Part shown: piece by piece, positions 26,352 to 35,431 of the stretch
How the letters are laid out: each line of letters opens with the position of its first letter
Numbering within the stretch: the stretch's first letter is position 1
NCBI GenBank assembly: GCA_018883545.1
Contig: JAHLEH010000008.1
Span: forward strand, 44,930-108,929
DNA length: 64,000 bases
From: Marixanthotalea marina
Lineage (GTDB): Bacteria; Bacteroidota; Bacteroidia; Flavobacteriales; Flavobacteriaceae
Direction: 5' to 3'
Notes under the pieces: generated by a model
Told to the model about the DNA's origin: nothing
What the model saw: only the letters and a program-made list of their open reading frames with translations
The model's database searches: none
Program-made: the position numbers and the translations under genes

Positions 26352-27362
26352 TCAGTTTAATAGATCAATCCATTGTCGTTTAACAACATCCCAATCAAAA
26401 CCTTTCACCCTTTTTCGGGCTTGAAGAGTCATATCAAAAGCCTTGCTAGGTTCAGCCATTATTTTTTTTATTGCCACAACAAACTCAAAAACACTATTGG
26501 GGTTTATCAAAATACCATCTTTGTTGTCATCAATTAAAAAAGGCAAACCGCCAACATTAGTAGAAATTACTGGAAGCCCTAAGGCCATGGCCTCAATAAC
26601 ACTTACTGGCATGTTATCATAATTGGTGGTATTGATAAAAATATTGTAATCATTAGATAAGCCTATCCACTCTTGTTTTGATAATTTTCCTGTGAATTTC
26701 ACATCAATATTTAATTGCTTGGCAAAATTCTTTACTTCATTTAAACTCCCATCACTCTCCGGACCTACCATACACAGTGACGCTTTTACACCTTCTTCTT
26801 TTAAGGCTTTTAATATTTTTATAGCTAAGTGCGGATTATAAATTTTAGAAAATGAGCGCACCCAAAGCAAGTTCACTTCTTTAAATGATCTTTCTTTAAA
26901 TGGATAATTCTTAATTTCAATGGTATTGGGAATACAAACTAAATTGGAATAGCCACACTGACTAAATATATTTTCCGTAAATTTTGAAGGCGCCACATTT
27001 ATATAAGCATTTCCAAATAAATTTCTACACAGTGTTGGACTATTTTTCAATCTATTCTCTAGATTACCGCCATGAAGTATTGGTATGTATTTTAGCCTTA
27101 ATAGACGACATAATTTCCCAGATAAATACACATAATAAAAATTTTGTGTACTGTAAGTATCAATCAAAACATAATCTACCTGTTTAGCAAACTTTATAAT
27201 ATGAAACAGCATATCTATAAGTCGCCATAACTTATATTTTTTGTTAGAAGCAGTAAATACCTTGTACCCTTCACTGCGCAACAAAACACTCAACGTGTCG
27301 ACAGTCGTACTTGTTTTACCTTGTCCCGATAGCTGATTGCCTATGTACAGCAGGTGCTTCAT
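26352..27362 (-). CDS. Glycosyltransferase family 4 (GT-B)
   Basis: The 336-residue GT-B protein opens with HLLYIGNQLSGQGKTSTTVD, the acceptor-side Rossmann fold. The donor-side motif is PVSVIEAMALGLPVISTNVG (the E-x7-E region), followed by DDNKDGILI. Its start lies 47 bp inside the O-antigen-ligase-like gene, an unusually long overlap for this locus. It adds one sugar from a nucleotide donor at the cytoplasmic face; the linkage is unknown. Confidence 0.88.
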   Translation of the reverse strand: MKHLLYIGNQLSGQGKTSTTVDTLSVLLRSEGYKVFTASNKKYKLWRLIDMLFHIIKFAKQVDYVLIDTYSTQNFYYVYLSGKLCRLLRLKYIPILHGGNLENRLKNSPTLCRNLFGNAYINVAPSKFTENIFSQCGYSNLVCIPNTIEIKNYPFKERSFKEVNLLWVRSFSKIYNPHLAIKILKALKEEGVKASLCMVGPESDGSLNEVKNFAKQLNIDVKFTGKLSKQEWIGLSNDYNIFINTTNYDNMPVSVIEAMALGLPVISTNVGGLPFLIDDNKDGILINPNSVFEFVVAIKKIMAEPSKAFDMTLQARKRVKGFDWDVVKRQWIDLLN

Positions 27363-28674
27363 ACTTAATATTTAATAAACAAAGGCCATAGATAAATGCA
27401 GGTGCTGCAATACGCATGGCTGAGTGATTGATGGTTAAAAACCAAAAGATATAAAACGAATAAAAAAACAGATTCGATTTATTTCCCAATCTATAAACCA
27501 AAGGTGTTAACAGCAGTATCAAAAAAGCAATAATACCCAACAACCCATGCTCCGCCAAAATACGACTCATCTCATTGTGGGAGGCGGCTGCCACACCTGT
27601 TTCATCTAAACGTACTTCTTTTACTTTACCTACGCCAATTCCTAAGAACGGATTTTCCATAAATTCGCCAAACTCATAGGCTAATAAATCTACGCGCCCT
27701 GTAGTAACATCTTCCTTTTCACGCCCAGCGGCATCCTGATTGGCATAGCGTTTATCCAAAAACCCACTGGTTTGCATGGAACTAACCAACCAAACCATTC
27801 CTATTACCACCAAAAAGGCCAAGGCAGAAAACTTAATCTTAAACTTAGTTTTAAAATTAACCTTTACATAATACAGTCCCAAGAAAAATAGAATCATAGC
27901 AATCGCTGTAATAACACCTCCTCTACTGAAGGTTACCAAAGCCCTAAAACCAAACAACCCCAACAAAAGTAAATCAATCATCCTATGGGAAAGCAATTCT
28001 TTAGACATAAAAAACTTAGATGCAGCTACAAAAATACCAATACCTAAAACGGTGGCGACTTGATTGGGGCCAAAACCTCCAGAAGTTGCAAAATTAGACT
28101 CCGTACCTGTAACAACCTGCTGTAAATCTGGCGTATATAAAAACAAATAAACAGCCATACTCACCAGAGGCATTAAGAATGCCAGTAAAATGCTTTTAAG
28201 TTGATTAAAACTTATGGTTCGTTTATAACAAAATATGGCAGTAATGCCCAAACATACGGGACCACTCAAATTAAAAGCTACGGCGCGTCTAATATCCGAC
28301 TCAAAACCTAAAGTACTTACAGCCACATAAATTCCCGGTATTAACAATAAAATATACACCACATAAACAAGAGCTTTGTTTGAAAAGCCTCTATAAAGCA
28401 TACCTAAACCAGTAAACAAAATCACCAGATATTTACTAGCTTCATAAAAAACAGTACCGCCATTCATACGCAAAAATACCTCGCTACCTACCACATAGGC
28501 ACAAGCCATCAAGACGTAAAAGGTTTTATTTTTATTAGAGCCCTTTAAAATAATATATACAAAAAATGCGGTGCTCAGTAAAAAATAACCCAATGCCAGT
28601 GGACGGTATAAAAACACTGCTACCCCCAGTATAATATGGAAAATAATAAGTTTGTAATACGAGGATAATTTCAT
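27316..28674 (-). CDS. O-antigen ligase/polymerase-like membrane protein
   Basis: The 452-residue protein has about 11-12 transmembrane helices and a large loop before the last helices. The loop holds the Wzy_C/O-antigen-ligase signature region (GREKEDVTTGRVDLLAYEF, NPFLGIGVGKV and ASHNEMSRILAEHGLLG). Such proteins either polymerise repeat units (Wzy) or ligate finished glycans to lipid A-core (WaaL) or to protein. With an ABC exporter in the same locus and no Wzx or Wzz, a ligase role is more likely. Its ATG overlaps the stop of the upstream glycosyltransferase by 1 bp. Confidence 0.85.
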   Translation of the reverse strand: MKLSSYYKLIIFHIILGVAVFLYRPLALGYFLLSTAFFVYIILKGSNKNKTFYVLMACAYVVGSEVFLRMNGGTVFYEASKYLVILFTGLGMLYRGFSNKALVYVVYILLLIPGIYVAVSTLGFESDIRRAVAFNLSGPVCLGITAIFCYKRTISFNQLKSILLAFLMPLVSMAVYLFLYTPDLQQVVTGTESNFATSGGFGPNQVATVLGIGIFVAASKFFMSKELLSHRMIDLLLLGLFGFRALVTFSRGGVITAIAMILFFLGLYYVKVNFKTKFKIKFSALAFLVVIGMVWLVSSMQTSGFLDKRYANQDAAGREKEDVTTGRVDLLAYEFGEFMENPFLGIGVGKVKEVRLDETGVAAASHNEMSRILAEHGLLGIIAFLILLLTPLVYRLGNKSNLFFYSFYIFWFLTINHSAMRIAAPAFIYGLCLLNIKYEAPAVHRQSAIGTR

Positions 28675-29747
28675 TATTGGTATTTTTTGTAAACAGTGAT
28701 TAAAGCTTCAACCACAGACGCCTCAGAAAATGAATTTACTACTTTAGACTTTAAACGCTGCCCCATAACTATTCTTAAATCGGTTTTACCAATTAAATCT
28801 ATTAATGACTTAGCCAATAAATCATCCCGTTCGGGCGCTACTAACATCCCTTCTTCTGCAGTTGAAATAACCTTGCTACAATCGCCCACTTTGGTAGCCA
28901 CAACTGGTAACCCTGCCAAACCATATTCTAATAAAGCCAGGGGAAGCCCTTCAGATTTTGAGGATAAGACTCCAATAGATGCTTGGTTTAGTATATTTAA
29001 GGTATCTGGGCAACTTCCATACAAAAAAACAGAGGCTTCCAAATACTGCTGTTTTATAAATGCTTTAACTTTTTTTGAATATGCATCATTAAAATCCTTC
29101 CCAACCAAATGCAGAGTCCAACCAGACGTTGATTTCAATACTTTTTCAAATGCCTTTATTAAGGTTATATGATCTTTTTGCTCCCTTAAATTTGCCAAAC
29201 AAACAATACGTTTGCCTTCTTTACCTTTTAGCTTTGTTATTTTTTCCTTATGGATTAAAACAGCAAAATTTGACAAATAGCTTATCGATTTTGTCTTTAA
29301 TTGTTTTTTGTTCCACGCTTCTAATTTTGTATTCACACAAAAAACATGATTAAAAAATCTAGAACAAAATTTCAAAAACAATTTAGGTCTAGTGTCCAAA
29401 AACTCACTTTTACCATAATGGTCGTGCCAAATTAAAACCAACTTCGGATTTAATAGTTTCAGGAGGGTTCCAACAAAAAAAGAACTTGAGTGGGCATGGA
29501 CAATATTAATAACATTCTTTCTAACAAATTTATGAAGCTTATAAATTGCCTTAAAATCTAAAGCAGCTTTTTTATTCAAAAAAAGGTACCCTACCTGTTG
29601 TGATAAACTATCCTTTAAAACTCCTTCTTCCCTTGTAGCACACAAATAAGAAGCGTCAATACGGTTACACAAGGCATTGGCATTGTTTATCGCAACGCGC
29701 TCTGCACCTCCAGCATGCAATGAATCTATGAGCTGTAACACCTTCAT
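28674..29747 (-). CDS. Glycosyltransferase family 4 (GT-B)
   Basis: The 357-residue protein begins KVLQLIDSLHAGGAERVAIN, the classic GT4 N-terminus with the GGAERV loop. The donor site reads SSKSEGLPLALLEYGLAGLP, followed by VATKVGD. A phosphate-binding VCLANLREQKDHITLI segment marks the second domain. It overlaps its neighbours by 1 and 4 bp, so it is coupled to both. Substrates cannot be named from the sequence. Confidence 0.9.
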   Translation of the reverse strand: MKVLQLIDSLHAGGAERVAINNANALCNRIDASYLCATREEGVLKDSLSQQVGYLFLNKKAALDFKAIYKLHKFVRKNVINIVHAHSSSFFVGTLLKLLNPKLVLIWHDHYGKSEFLDTRPKLFLKFCSRFFNHVFCVNTKLEAWNKKQLKTKSISYLSNFAVLIHKEKITKLKGKEGKRIVCLANLREQKDHITLIKAFEKVLKSTSGWTLHLVGKDFNDAYSKKVKAFIKQQYLEASVFLYGSCPDTLNILNQASIGVLSSKSEGLPLALLEYGLAGLPVVATKVGDCSKVISTAEEGMLVAPERDDLLAKSLIDLIGKTDLRIVMGQRLKSKVVNSFSEASVVEALITVYKKYQ

Positions 29748-30862
29748 GGACGAACCAATAGTTTTTTGATTTCAACCTCAAAATAATCAAGCGTAAATTG
29801 CTGGGACCATTCCGAACCTTGCCTAGACATTGCTTCTAAATCTTCATCTAATAAAGACCTGTTTATAGTCACCAGTGCCTTTTCCAATGTGGGTTCTATT
29901 AAAATACCCCTTCTACCATAACCCAACATATAAGGCACACAGGAAATAGATGTTGCTATAGGAATAGTGCCAAAAAATAGAGCTTCAGCGATGGCCTTAG
30001 GCCAACCTTCAGATTTAGAAGCTAAAATTAAAAAATGGGACTGTTTCAAAGCGCCTTTTACAACTTCTTTTTCTTGATTGCCGTGTAACTTAATAATACT
30101 TTTCAAATCATTTTGTTCCACATATTGTTTTAAATCACCTTTCAAAATACCATCACCATACATGTGCAAAGACACCTCTTTACCTTGTCTAAACAATGCT
30201 TCAATAATTTTGACTGCCAACAAAGGGCGTTTCCCTTCTACCAAGCTGCCTACAAAAACAAAGTTTAGTTGTCCAGAATAATCCCTTTCTATGGGTTTTT
30301 CTATCTCATGATTTTTATAAGTAGCCGTAAAAAAAGGTTTGATATTTTTGGTTTGGTTGGGCCAATCACCATACACCAACACCTGCATATTTTTTGTTAA
30401 AAACGAATTGCTTAAAATCCACTTCTGCAATCTATAACTCAATGGCTGTTTGGCGCTTGGATCCCAATTGCCCGCATACTTCGCTGTTTTTGGTGTCTTC
30501 GGAAAAAAAATCTGAACCAAACAACCTATCAATCCAATATTACCGGGACACCGTAAATGGATATGATCTGCGCGTTGACACGCTTTAAATATTTTAAAAA
30601 AAATAACCGGCATCTTGATTAACGAATGGATGCTTTTTTGAATGGATACAAATGCAATCGCAGGAATTTGGTTAAATGTTAAATGATCATGCCGATAAGC
30701 TATCTCAATATCCGTCGGAACACCTGTAACAGCAGACGCTACAATGATTACCTCATCTACATGCTTTAACCATAAGTTCATCTCACGAACGTAAGGCGCA
30801 TACGCATACCATTGATCTCTATACTGTTTATGAGCAACATGTGTAATGACTAAAAAACGCAT
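29744..30862 (-). CDS. Glycosyltransferase family 4 (GT-B)
   Basis: The 372-residue GT-B protein has its donor domain starting near LNFVFVGSLVEGKRPLLAVK and the motif KSEGWPKAIAEALFFGTIPI. The N-terminal half (FLVITHVAHKQYRDQWYAYA) is of the kind seen in flavobacterial O-antigen loci. Its start coincides with the end of the upstream GT2 gene and its stop overlaps the next gene by 4 bp. A cytoplasmic sugar-adding step is inferred. Confidence 0.88.
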   Translation of the reverse strand: MRFLVITHVAHKQYRDQWYAYAPYVREMNLWLKHVDEVIIVASAVTGVPTDIEIAYRHDHLTFNQIPAIAFVSIQKSIHSLIKMPVIFFKIFKACQRADHIHLRCPGNIGLIGCLVQIFFPKTPKTAKYAGNWDPSAKQPLSYRLQKWILSNSFLTKNMQVLVYGDWPNQTKNIKPFFTATYKNHEIEKPIERDYSGQLNFVFVGSLVEGKRPLLAVKIIEALFRQGKEVSLHMYGDGILKGDLKQYVEQNDLKSIIKLHGNQEKEVVKGALKQSHFLILASKSEGWPKAIAEALFFGTIPIATSISCVPYMLGYGRRGILIEPTLEKALVTINRSLLDEDLEAMSRQGSEWSQQFTLDYFEVEIKKLLVRP

Positions 30863-31854
30863 TATTCAACTTTCGGTTTGTTAAATATAAGTGAAAACCA
30901 CCCAAACACACGCCCCAAAGCCTCCATTAGTGTTTCTTTTTTGCCTGAAGCACTCACTACATTGACAAATCTTATGCCTGTTAACAAGAAAGAGGTGGCA
31001 TGCCATTTTAAAGTAGATTTTAAATTGGGGGTTGAATATTTTACACGCCACACATACCAACCGTTCCGAACCACCATTTTGCCATATTTAAATGTATCAG
31101 GCCTACCAGAGGCTTCATGATGATGTTCTAATCTGGCATTGGTATTAACGAATAATTTACCCTGCTTTGCGATTCGCAATGAAAAATCGGCATCTTCATA
31201 CAAGCCATAACCCTCAAAATAAGTGGAGAAAGACAAGGTGTTAAATACAGATTTTTTGTAACTGGAAACACCGCCCATGATTTGTTCAACGTCATAGATT
31301 TTGCCAGATGGTGGTAAAAAACCAATGGAGCGCCCATGCGAAAATGAGGGCATAAAGCCTGGGGGCACATCAGGCTGTAAACCGAATCGACGTCTTAATT
31401 TAAACCGTACGGGCTCCTCACGCATCCATCCATCAAAATAAAATTTAGAAGGGTTGTTTTGGCTATCCGATGGCTTCCAATGCACGGCATTCGTTATATA
31501 GCCTCCAACAGCTAATGCGTCCGGCTTTAACGAGTATGTACCTATTAACTGCTTAAAATAATCAGGCTCTAAAATAATATCATCATCTAAAAAACAAATA
31601 ATCTCAGAGGCATTTGATACATTTTTAATGCCATAATTCCGCTGTTTGGTTAATCCTCTGTCTTTTTCAGAAACTCTATAATATGTTAAGTCCTTAAAGG
31701 CATTTGACTTTAAAGCAGTTTCAGTTTCCGTGTTTGTTGATCCATCAATAATTAAAATCTCATCGGGATACACCGTTTGTTTTTCTACCGACTTTAATAA
31801 TTTAAGCAATGGTTTTGGCCGCATGTATGTGCATATAATTAACGAAAACCTCAT
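30862..31854 (-). CDS. Glycosyltransferase family 2 (GT-A)
   Basis: The 330-residue GT-A enzyme starts with SLIICTYMRPKPLLKLLKSV and carries the metal-binding acidic motif ICFLDDDIILEPDYF. RIAKQGKLFVNTNARLEHHH covers the acceptor-side region. The C-terminal ~60 residues contain a hydrophobic segment (WHATSFLLTGIRFVN) that may touch the membrane. It overlaps the upstream two-domain glycosyltransferase gene by 4 bp. Confidence 0.9.
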   Translation of the reverse strand: MRFSLIICTYMRPKPLLKLLKSVEKQTVYPDEILIIDGSTNTETETALKSNAFKDLTYYRVSEKDRGLTKQRNYGIKNVSNASEIICFLDDDIILEPDYFKQLIGTYSLKPDALAVGGYITNAVHWKPSDSQNNPSKFYFDGWMREEPVRFKLRRRFGLQPDVPPGFMPSFSHGRSIGFLPPSGKIYDVEQIMGGVSSYKKSVFNTLSFSTYFEGYGLYEDADFSLRIAKQGKLFVNTNARLEHHHEASGRPDTFKYGKMVVRNGWYVWRVKYSTPNLKSTLKWHATSFLLTGIRFVNVVSASGKKETLMEALGRVFGWFSLIFNKPKVE

Positions 31855-33398
31855 AATGGTTTAATTGATTTTAAGTGGTGGGCATATTTTAAACTTTGCT
31901 GCCACTGTTTTTTGAACACCTTAAAATAGGTAAACGGATTTTTAATGGATTGATTTTTATAATATTTTAAAAACAACACGGTTTTATAGCCCAACCGTTG
32001 TTCTTTTGTTCTGTGCAATAATTGAAATAGCATCACTGTAGGCGATGGTTTTGGCTGTATGGCTTCATCTTGCCACAATACCTTTGGCTTGGTTCTAAAT
32101 CCGCCCATAGGTGCTTTTAAATGCAAAATAGATGGCTCCGGCAAATAAATCACATCTATACCATTGTTGCGAAGCTGCATGCCAAAATCGGCATCTTCAC
32201 CATATCCATGTTCAAATGACATATTAAATTGTACTTTTTTTAAAAAACAGCTTCTTAAAAAACTATTGCCTGAACCAAAATTAGGTGATTGGCTAACGTA
32301 GATATTTTCAATGGATTCATTTTTTTGAGGGTAAGAAGTTGTCACACAGTTTACCCCATACTTGTTTATATTTTGAAACACCTTTTCCAGCAAGTTTGAT
32401 TCAAGCCGATTGTCATCATCCGCCAAAAAAACCCAATCGCCTGTTACTTCTTCCAAAGCCCTATTTCTAGCATGGCAAGCCCCTGTCTGATGGGTAAATA
32501 TATGCTTAATCTTAAATGGCCAAGATTCTGAGGTTACATAATCCAATTCCGAAACACTATCTGCTTTTGGGTTTTGTTCTACAATAATGACATTTTCGGG
32601 AAGATGGGTTTGGTTTCGCAAATCACAAAGCACATCATAGAGATATGTTTTCCTGCCGATGGTGGGTATAATAACATCTATGGAGGCCTTATTGGCTAGA
32701 TCTTTAGAAGATTTAACCGCTATTGCATCCAAGTTCATAGTCCTATTGGTTCTACTGCCAAAACCAAAGGCATATAAAAAAGGAATAATGACCAATCTTT
32801 TTTCATAGAACAACAGATTCAACACCAATAAAAACAACCAACGTGTTTTATAATGTTGCTTTACAAACCTAAAAAGTTTATACAGATTGGTCTTTGAGAC
32901 AGGTAATTTAACTTCATCTTTCAATAAATGGGGTTCCGAATAACAGAACAAGCCTAAAGGCATTGCTAATTTCGCTAAAGAATTTAAATAATAATCAAAA
33001 TCGGAATCCAACGGAACGTGCTTTCCAACAGCCAACAAAACAGATGCATGCACTGCGCCCACCAAACTACTCATGTGCCAAGTAGGATAGGTTGCTTTTT
33101 TATTGATGTTTACAAACAACGTATCATCAACATAGCCTACCCGTTTATCAATAAAATGATGTTCGTGTGGATGATACGAAAGCATTAATTTACTATGATG
33201 AAAAAGTGTCTCAATAACTTCTGCATTAAGTTGTTCTTTACAATCCACTTGGCACCATACCAGTATATCATTAGGGAATTTACTTGCTAGAATTTGCAAT
33301 CCCTTCGCTATTGTTATCCCTTTATCAAAATCAATACATTCTTCCTTGTCAGAAACCAACTCTTGAATGCCATTATTATGATGATATAGAATAATCAC
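31851..33398 (-). CDS. Two-part glycosyltransferase: unknown N-terminal domain plus GT2
   Basis: The 515-residue protein is about 200 residues longer than its neighbours. Residues about 245-450 are a normal GT2 domain: SIDVIIPTIGRKTYLYDVLC, then WVFLADDDNRLESNL and GYGEDADFGMQLRN. Residues 1-235 (MIILYHHNNGIQELVSDKEE) look like a diverged GT-A fold without an obvious DxD, followed by a hydrophobic segment (LFLLVLNLLFYEKRLVIIPF). This resembles a fused glycosyltransferase in which the first domain may have lost activity. It lies 3 bp after the next upstream gene. Confidence 0.8.
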   Translation of the reverse strand: MIILYHHNNGIQELVSDKEECIDFDKGITIAKGLQILASKFPNDILVWCQVDCKEQLNAEVIETLFHHSKLMLSYHPHEHHFIDKRVGYVDDTLFVNINKKATYPTWHMSSLVGAVHASVLLAVGKHVPLDSDFDYYLNSLAKLAMPLGLFCYSEPHLLKDEVKLPVSKTNLYKLFRFVKQHYKTRWLFLLVLNLLFYEKRLVIIPFLYAFGFGSRTNRTMNLDAIAVKSSKDLANKASIDVIIPTIGRKTYLYDVLCDLRNQTHLPENVIIVEQNPKADSVSELDYVTSESWPFKIKHIFTHQTGACHARNRALEEVTGDWVFLADDDNRLESNLLEKVFQNINKYGVNCVTTSYPQKNESIENIYVSQSPNFGSGNSFLRSCFLKKVQFNMSFEHGYGEDADFGMQLRNNGIDVIYLPEPSILHLKAPMGGFRTKPKVLWQDEAIQPKPSPTVMLFQLLHRTKEQRLGYKTVLFLKYYKNQSIKNPFTYFKVFKKQWQQSLKYAHHLKSIKPL

Positions 33399-33401
33399 AG
33401 T

Positions 33402-34544
33402 TTATTTTATTAATTGTTTATAAAACGCCACACTTTGGCCTGCTACGACCTCCATACTAAAAGTAGTCTTCACTTTTTCTCTAGCGGCCCTCCCAAACTG
33501 TTGGCGTTTATTGGCGTCACTCAACAATTCCAAAATACCGTTGGCATATTGCTCGTGATTGGTTGGATGTACCAAATAGCCTTCCATACCATCATCTATA
33601 ACCTCGGTGGCCCACCCAATATTTGAAGCCACAATGGCCTTTTCCATAGCCATAGCTTCTAACCAAGATACAGGCAAAGCCTCAGCAAAAGAAGGAAACA
33701 CACAAACAGTGGCCAATTTTATATGCGCCTGCATGTCGTCATAAGTAACACTTCCCAAATACCTTACTTGCTTTAAGGCCGATTCCGTAAACAAAGGTTG
33801 CATTAATTGCCAAGTAGAAGGACTTCCCGTTTTTATATCTGCACTGTCGGCTCCCACAAGCGTTAATATAACCTGTTTATTTGACTCATGCACCAAGTTA
33901 AATATAGCGGGTAATTCTAAAAGCCCTTTTTTACGGATTAATGTTCCAAAATAAAGAATATTGAGTTTGTTGGATTCGTTATTATCATTGGAATTGAAAA
34001 GCCCCACATCAATACTATTGGGAATCACTTTAAAATCACGGTCAAGGTTAAATAATGCATTAGTCAGATTTCCAGTAAATTGACTCACGCTGATAAGGGC
34101 ATCCGCTTTTTTGAGTGCTCTTTTTTCTAAAAACCTATTTTTAAACTTTACGGGGCGCTGCTCTAAATAACAAAAATAGGTATCACTCCCATTTTGCCGA
34201 ATCACTAAAGGACATGTAGAGTTTACAAAAGCCGTAAAACCTGTCCAATCAGGTGCCTCAACGATGTCCACTTTTTTAGCTTTGTGAAGCTCATTAATCA
34301 ACCGTTCTACCTTTTTTTGGGTAAGGTACAGCGACAGTCCTTTAACCTTTATATTTTTAATTTTGCAGAAACATAACCCTTCTTCTTCAAAATAGGCATC
34401 GCTATCCTGACCATACACCAAAAGATACACAGTATGGCCCATGGCTACCAAAGCCCTTGCCAGATTAAAAATACTGGTACCAATACCACCTGATTTTCCC
34501 ATTTTGGGATGTGGATATTCTGGTGTTAGAAAGGCGATGTTCAT
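33402..34544 (-). CDS. Glycosyltransferase family 4 (GT-B)
   Basis: The 380-residue protein begins NIAFLTPEYPHPKMGKSGGI, the glycogen-synthase-like GT4 start with the GGIG loop. The donor motif is SFAEALPVSWLEAMAMEKAI followed by VASNIGWATEVI. The second-domain opening is LNILYFGTLIRKKGLLELP. This is one of the clearer GT4 members here, similar to mannosyl- or glucosyltransferases, but the donor is not assigned. Its start overlaps the SGNH-like gene by 4 bp. Confidence 0.92.
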   Translation of the reverse strand: MNIAFLTPEYPHPKMGKSGGIGTSIFNLARALVAMGHTVYLLVYGQDSDAYFEEEGLCFCKIKNIKVKGLSLYLTQKKVERLINELHKAKKVDIVEAPDWTGFTAFVNSTCPLVIRQNGSDTYFCYLEQRPVKFKNRFLEKRALKKADALISVSQFTGNLTNALFNLDRDFKVIPNSIDVGLFNSNDNNESNKLNILYFGTLIRKKGLLELPAIFNLVHESNKQVILTLVGADSADIKTGSPSTWQLMQPLFTESALKQVRYLGSVTYDDMQAHIKLATVCVFPSFAEALPVSWLEAMAMEKAIVASNIGWATEVIDDGMEGYLVHPTNHEQYANGILELLSDANKRQQFGRAAREKVKTTFSMEVVAGQSVAFYKQLIK

Positions 34545-35431
34545 AAATTAAGCTGTTTTACTAACTGTTCGGTAAAAACTTCGGCTCCATGATTGTTTAA
34601 ATGCCCACAACTTTGAAATAAGAAATCATCTGAAATCAATGTCGAAAAATCCTCAAAATTAGGCAGTTTGCTCTTTAATTTTTTAAGATAACCATTAGCT
34701 TGCAAACCAGAACAAAACGGTGCACAAAAATAGGTTACCTTAATATCATTGGCTCTACATAGTGAATCTATTTCACTGATATTTCTATTGGAACCTGCAA
34801 TTGATTTTGGCAACTCATACCTACTGTGGATTTCATCTTTTATGCTTCCATAGAGAGGGACAAACCCATCGCTAAAATCCGTATTGGACTCTTTACCGAC
34901 CAAACTAGCAAAAAATCCCCTAAAACCTAATTTGTAATCATTTGCCGCATAGCGATAAAAAGGAACGTAATAATTAAAAAAATAGTTAGAATCAACCTTC
35001 TTTAAATAATCTTCAATTACTTTATTTTTCCTAATAAATGGCAAGGCTTGGGAACGCACTATTTCTGAATTGGAGTTAATATCATATATATAATCAACCT
35101 GTACAAATAGTCTCTCTAAATTAATTCTCTTTGCTATCAATAATCTTAGAAAGAGGTTTATATCTTCTAATTTAGCCGATTGCGTACCTAAATTTAGTGT
35201 TCTTTTACCGGTTAATGTTTCAATCTTAGTGCTTACAATTGTGTTTTCAACCCTTGAGCTTCCCAAAAACACATAATCAATTTTTTCACCTTCGTCGAGT
35301 TTCAATAGGTATTGGGTTTTATTCCTAGAAATTGAATTGATATAAACTTCCGTATAAATTAAATCCAATATAAACATAGCGGCAAAAATACCAACCAACA
35401 CTATAATACTATTTTTAAGAAAACGTATCAT
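34541..35431 (-). CDS. SGNH/AlgX-like partner protein of the MBOAT acyltransferase
   Basis: The 296-residue protein has one N-terminal membrane helix (IIVLVGIFAAMFILDLIY) and an exported domain. VFLGSSRVENT (Ser58/Ser59) matches the nucleophile block of SGNH-like acyl-transfer or esterase proteins, and GHLNNHGAEVF matches the final His block. The Asp that usually lies three residues before that His is a Ser (SCGH). Its position 1 bp after the MBOAT gene is the AlgI/AlgJ or DltB/DltD arrangement, so it probably completes O-acylation (for example acetylation) of the glycan in the periplasm. Confidence 0.7.
   Translation of the reverse strand: MIRFLKNSIIVLVGIFAAMFILDLIYTEVYINSISRNKTQYLLKLDEGEKIDYVFLGSSRVENTIVSTKIETLTGKRTLNLGTQSAKLEDINLFLRLLIAKRINLERLFVQVDYIYDINSNSEIVRSQALPFIRKNKVIEDYLKKVDSNYFFNYYVPFYRYAANDYKLGFRGFFASLVGKESNTDFSDGFVPLYGSIKDEIHSRYELPKSIAGSNRNISEIDSLCRANDIKVTYFCAPFCSGLQANGYLKKLKSKLPNFEDFSTLISDDFLFQSCGHLNNHGAEVFTEQLVKQLNL

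Noticed and set aside
27316..28674. Wzx flippase
   Set aside because: The protein has the O-antigen ligase loop (SHNEMSRILAEHG) rather than a MATE-like transporter pattern; no other multi-helix flippase candidate is in the locus.
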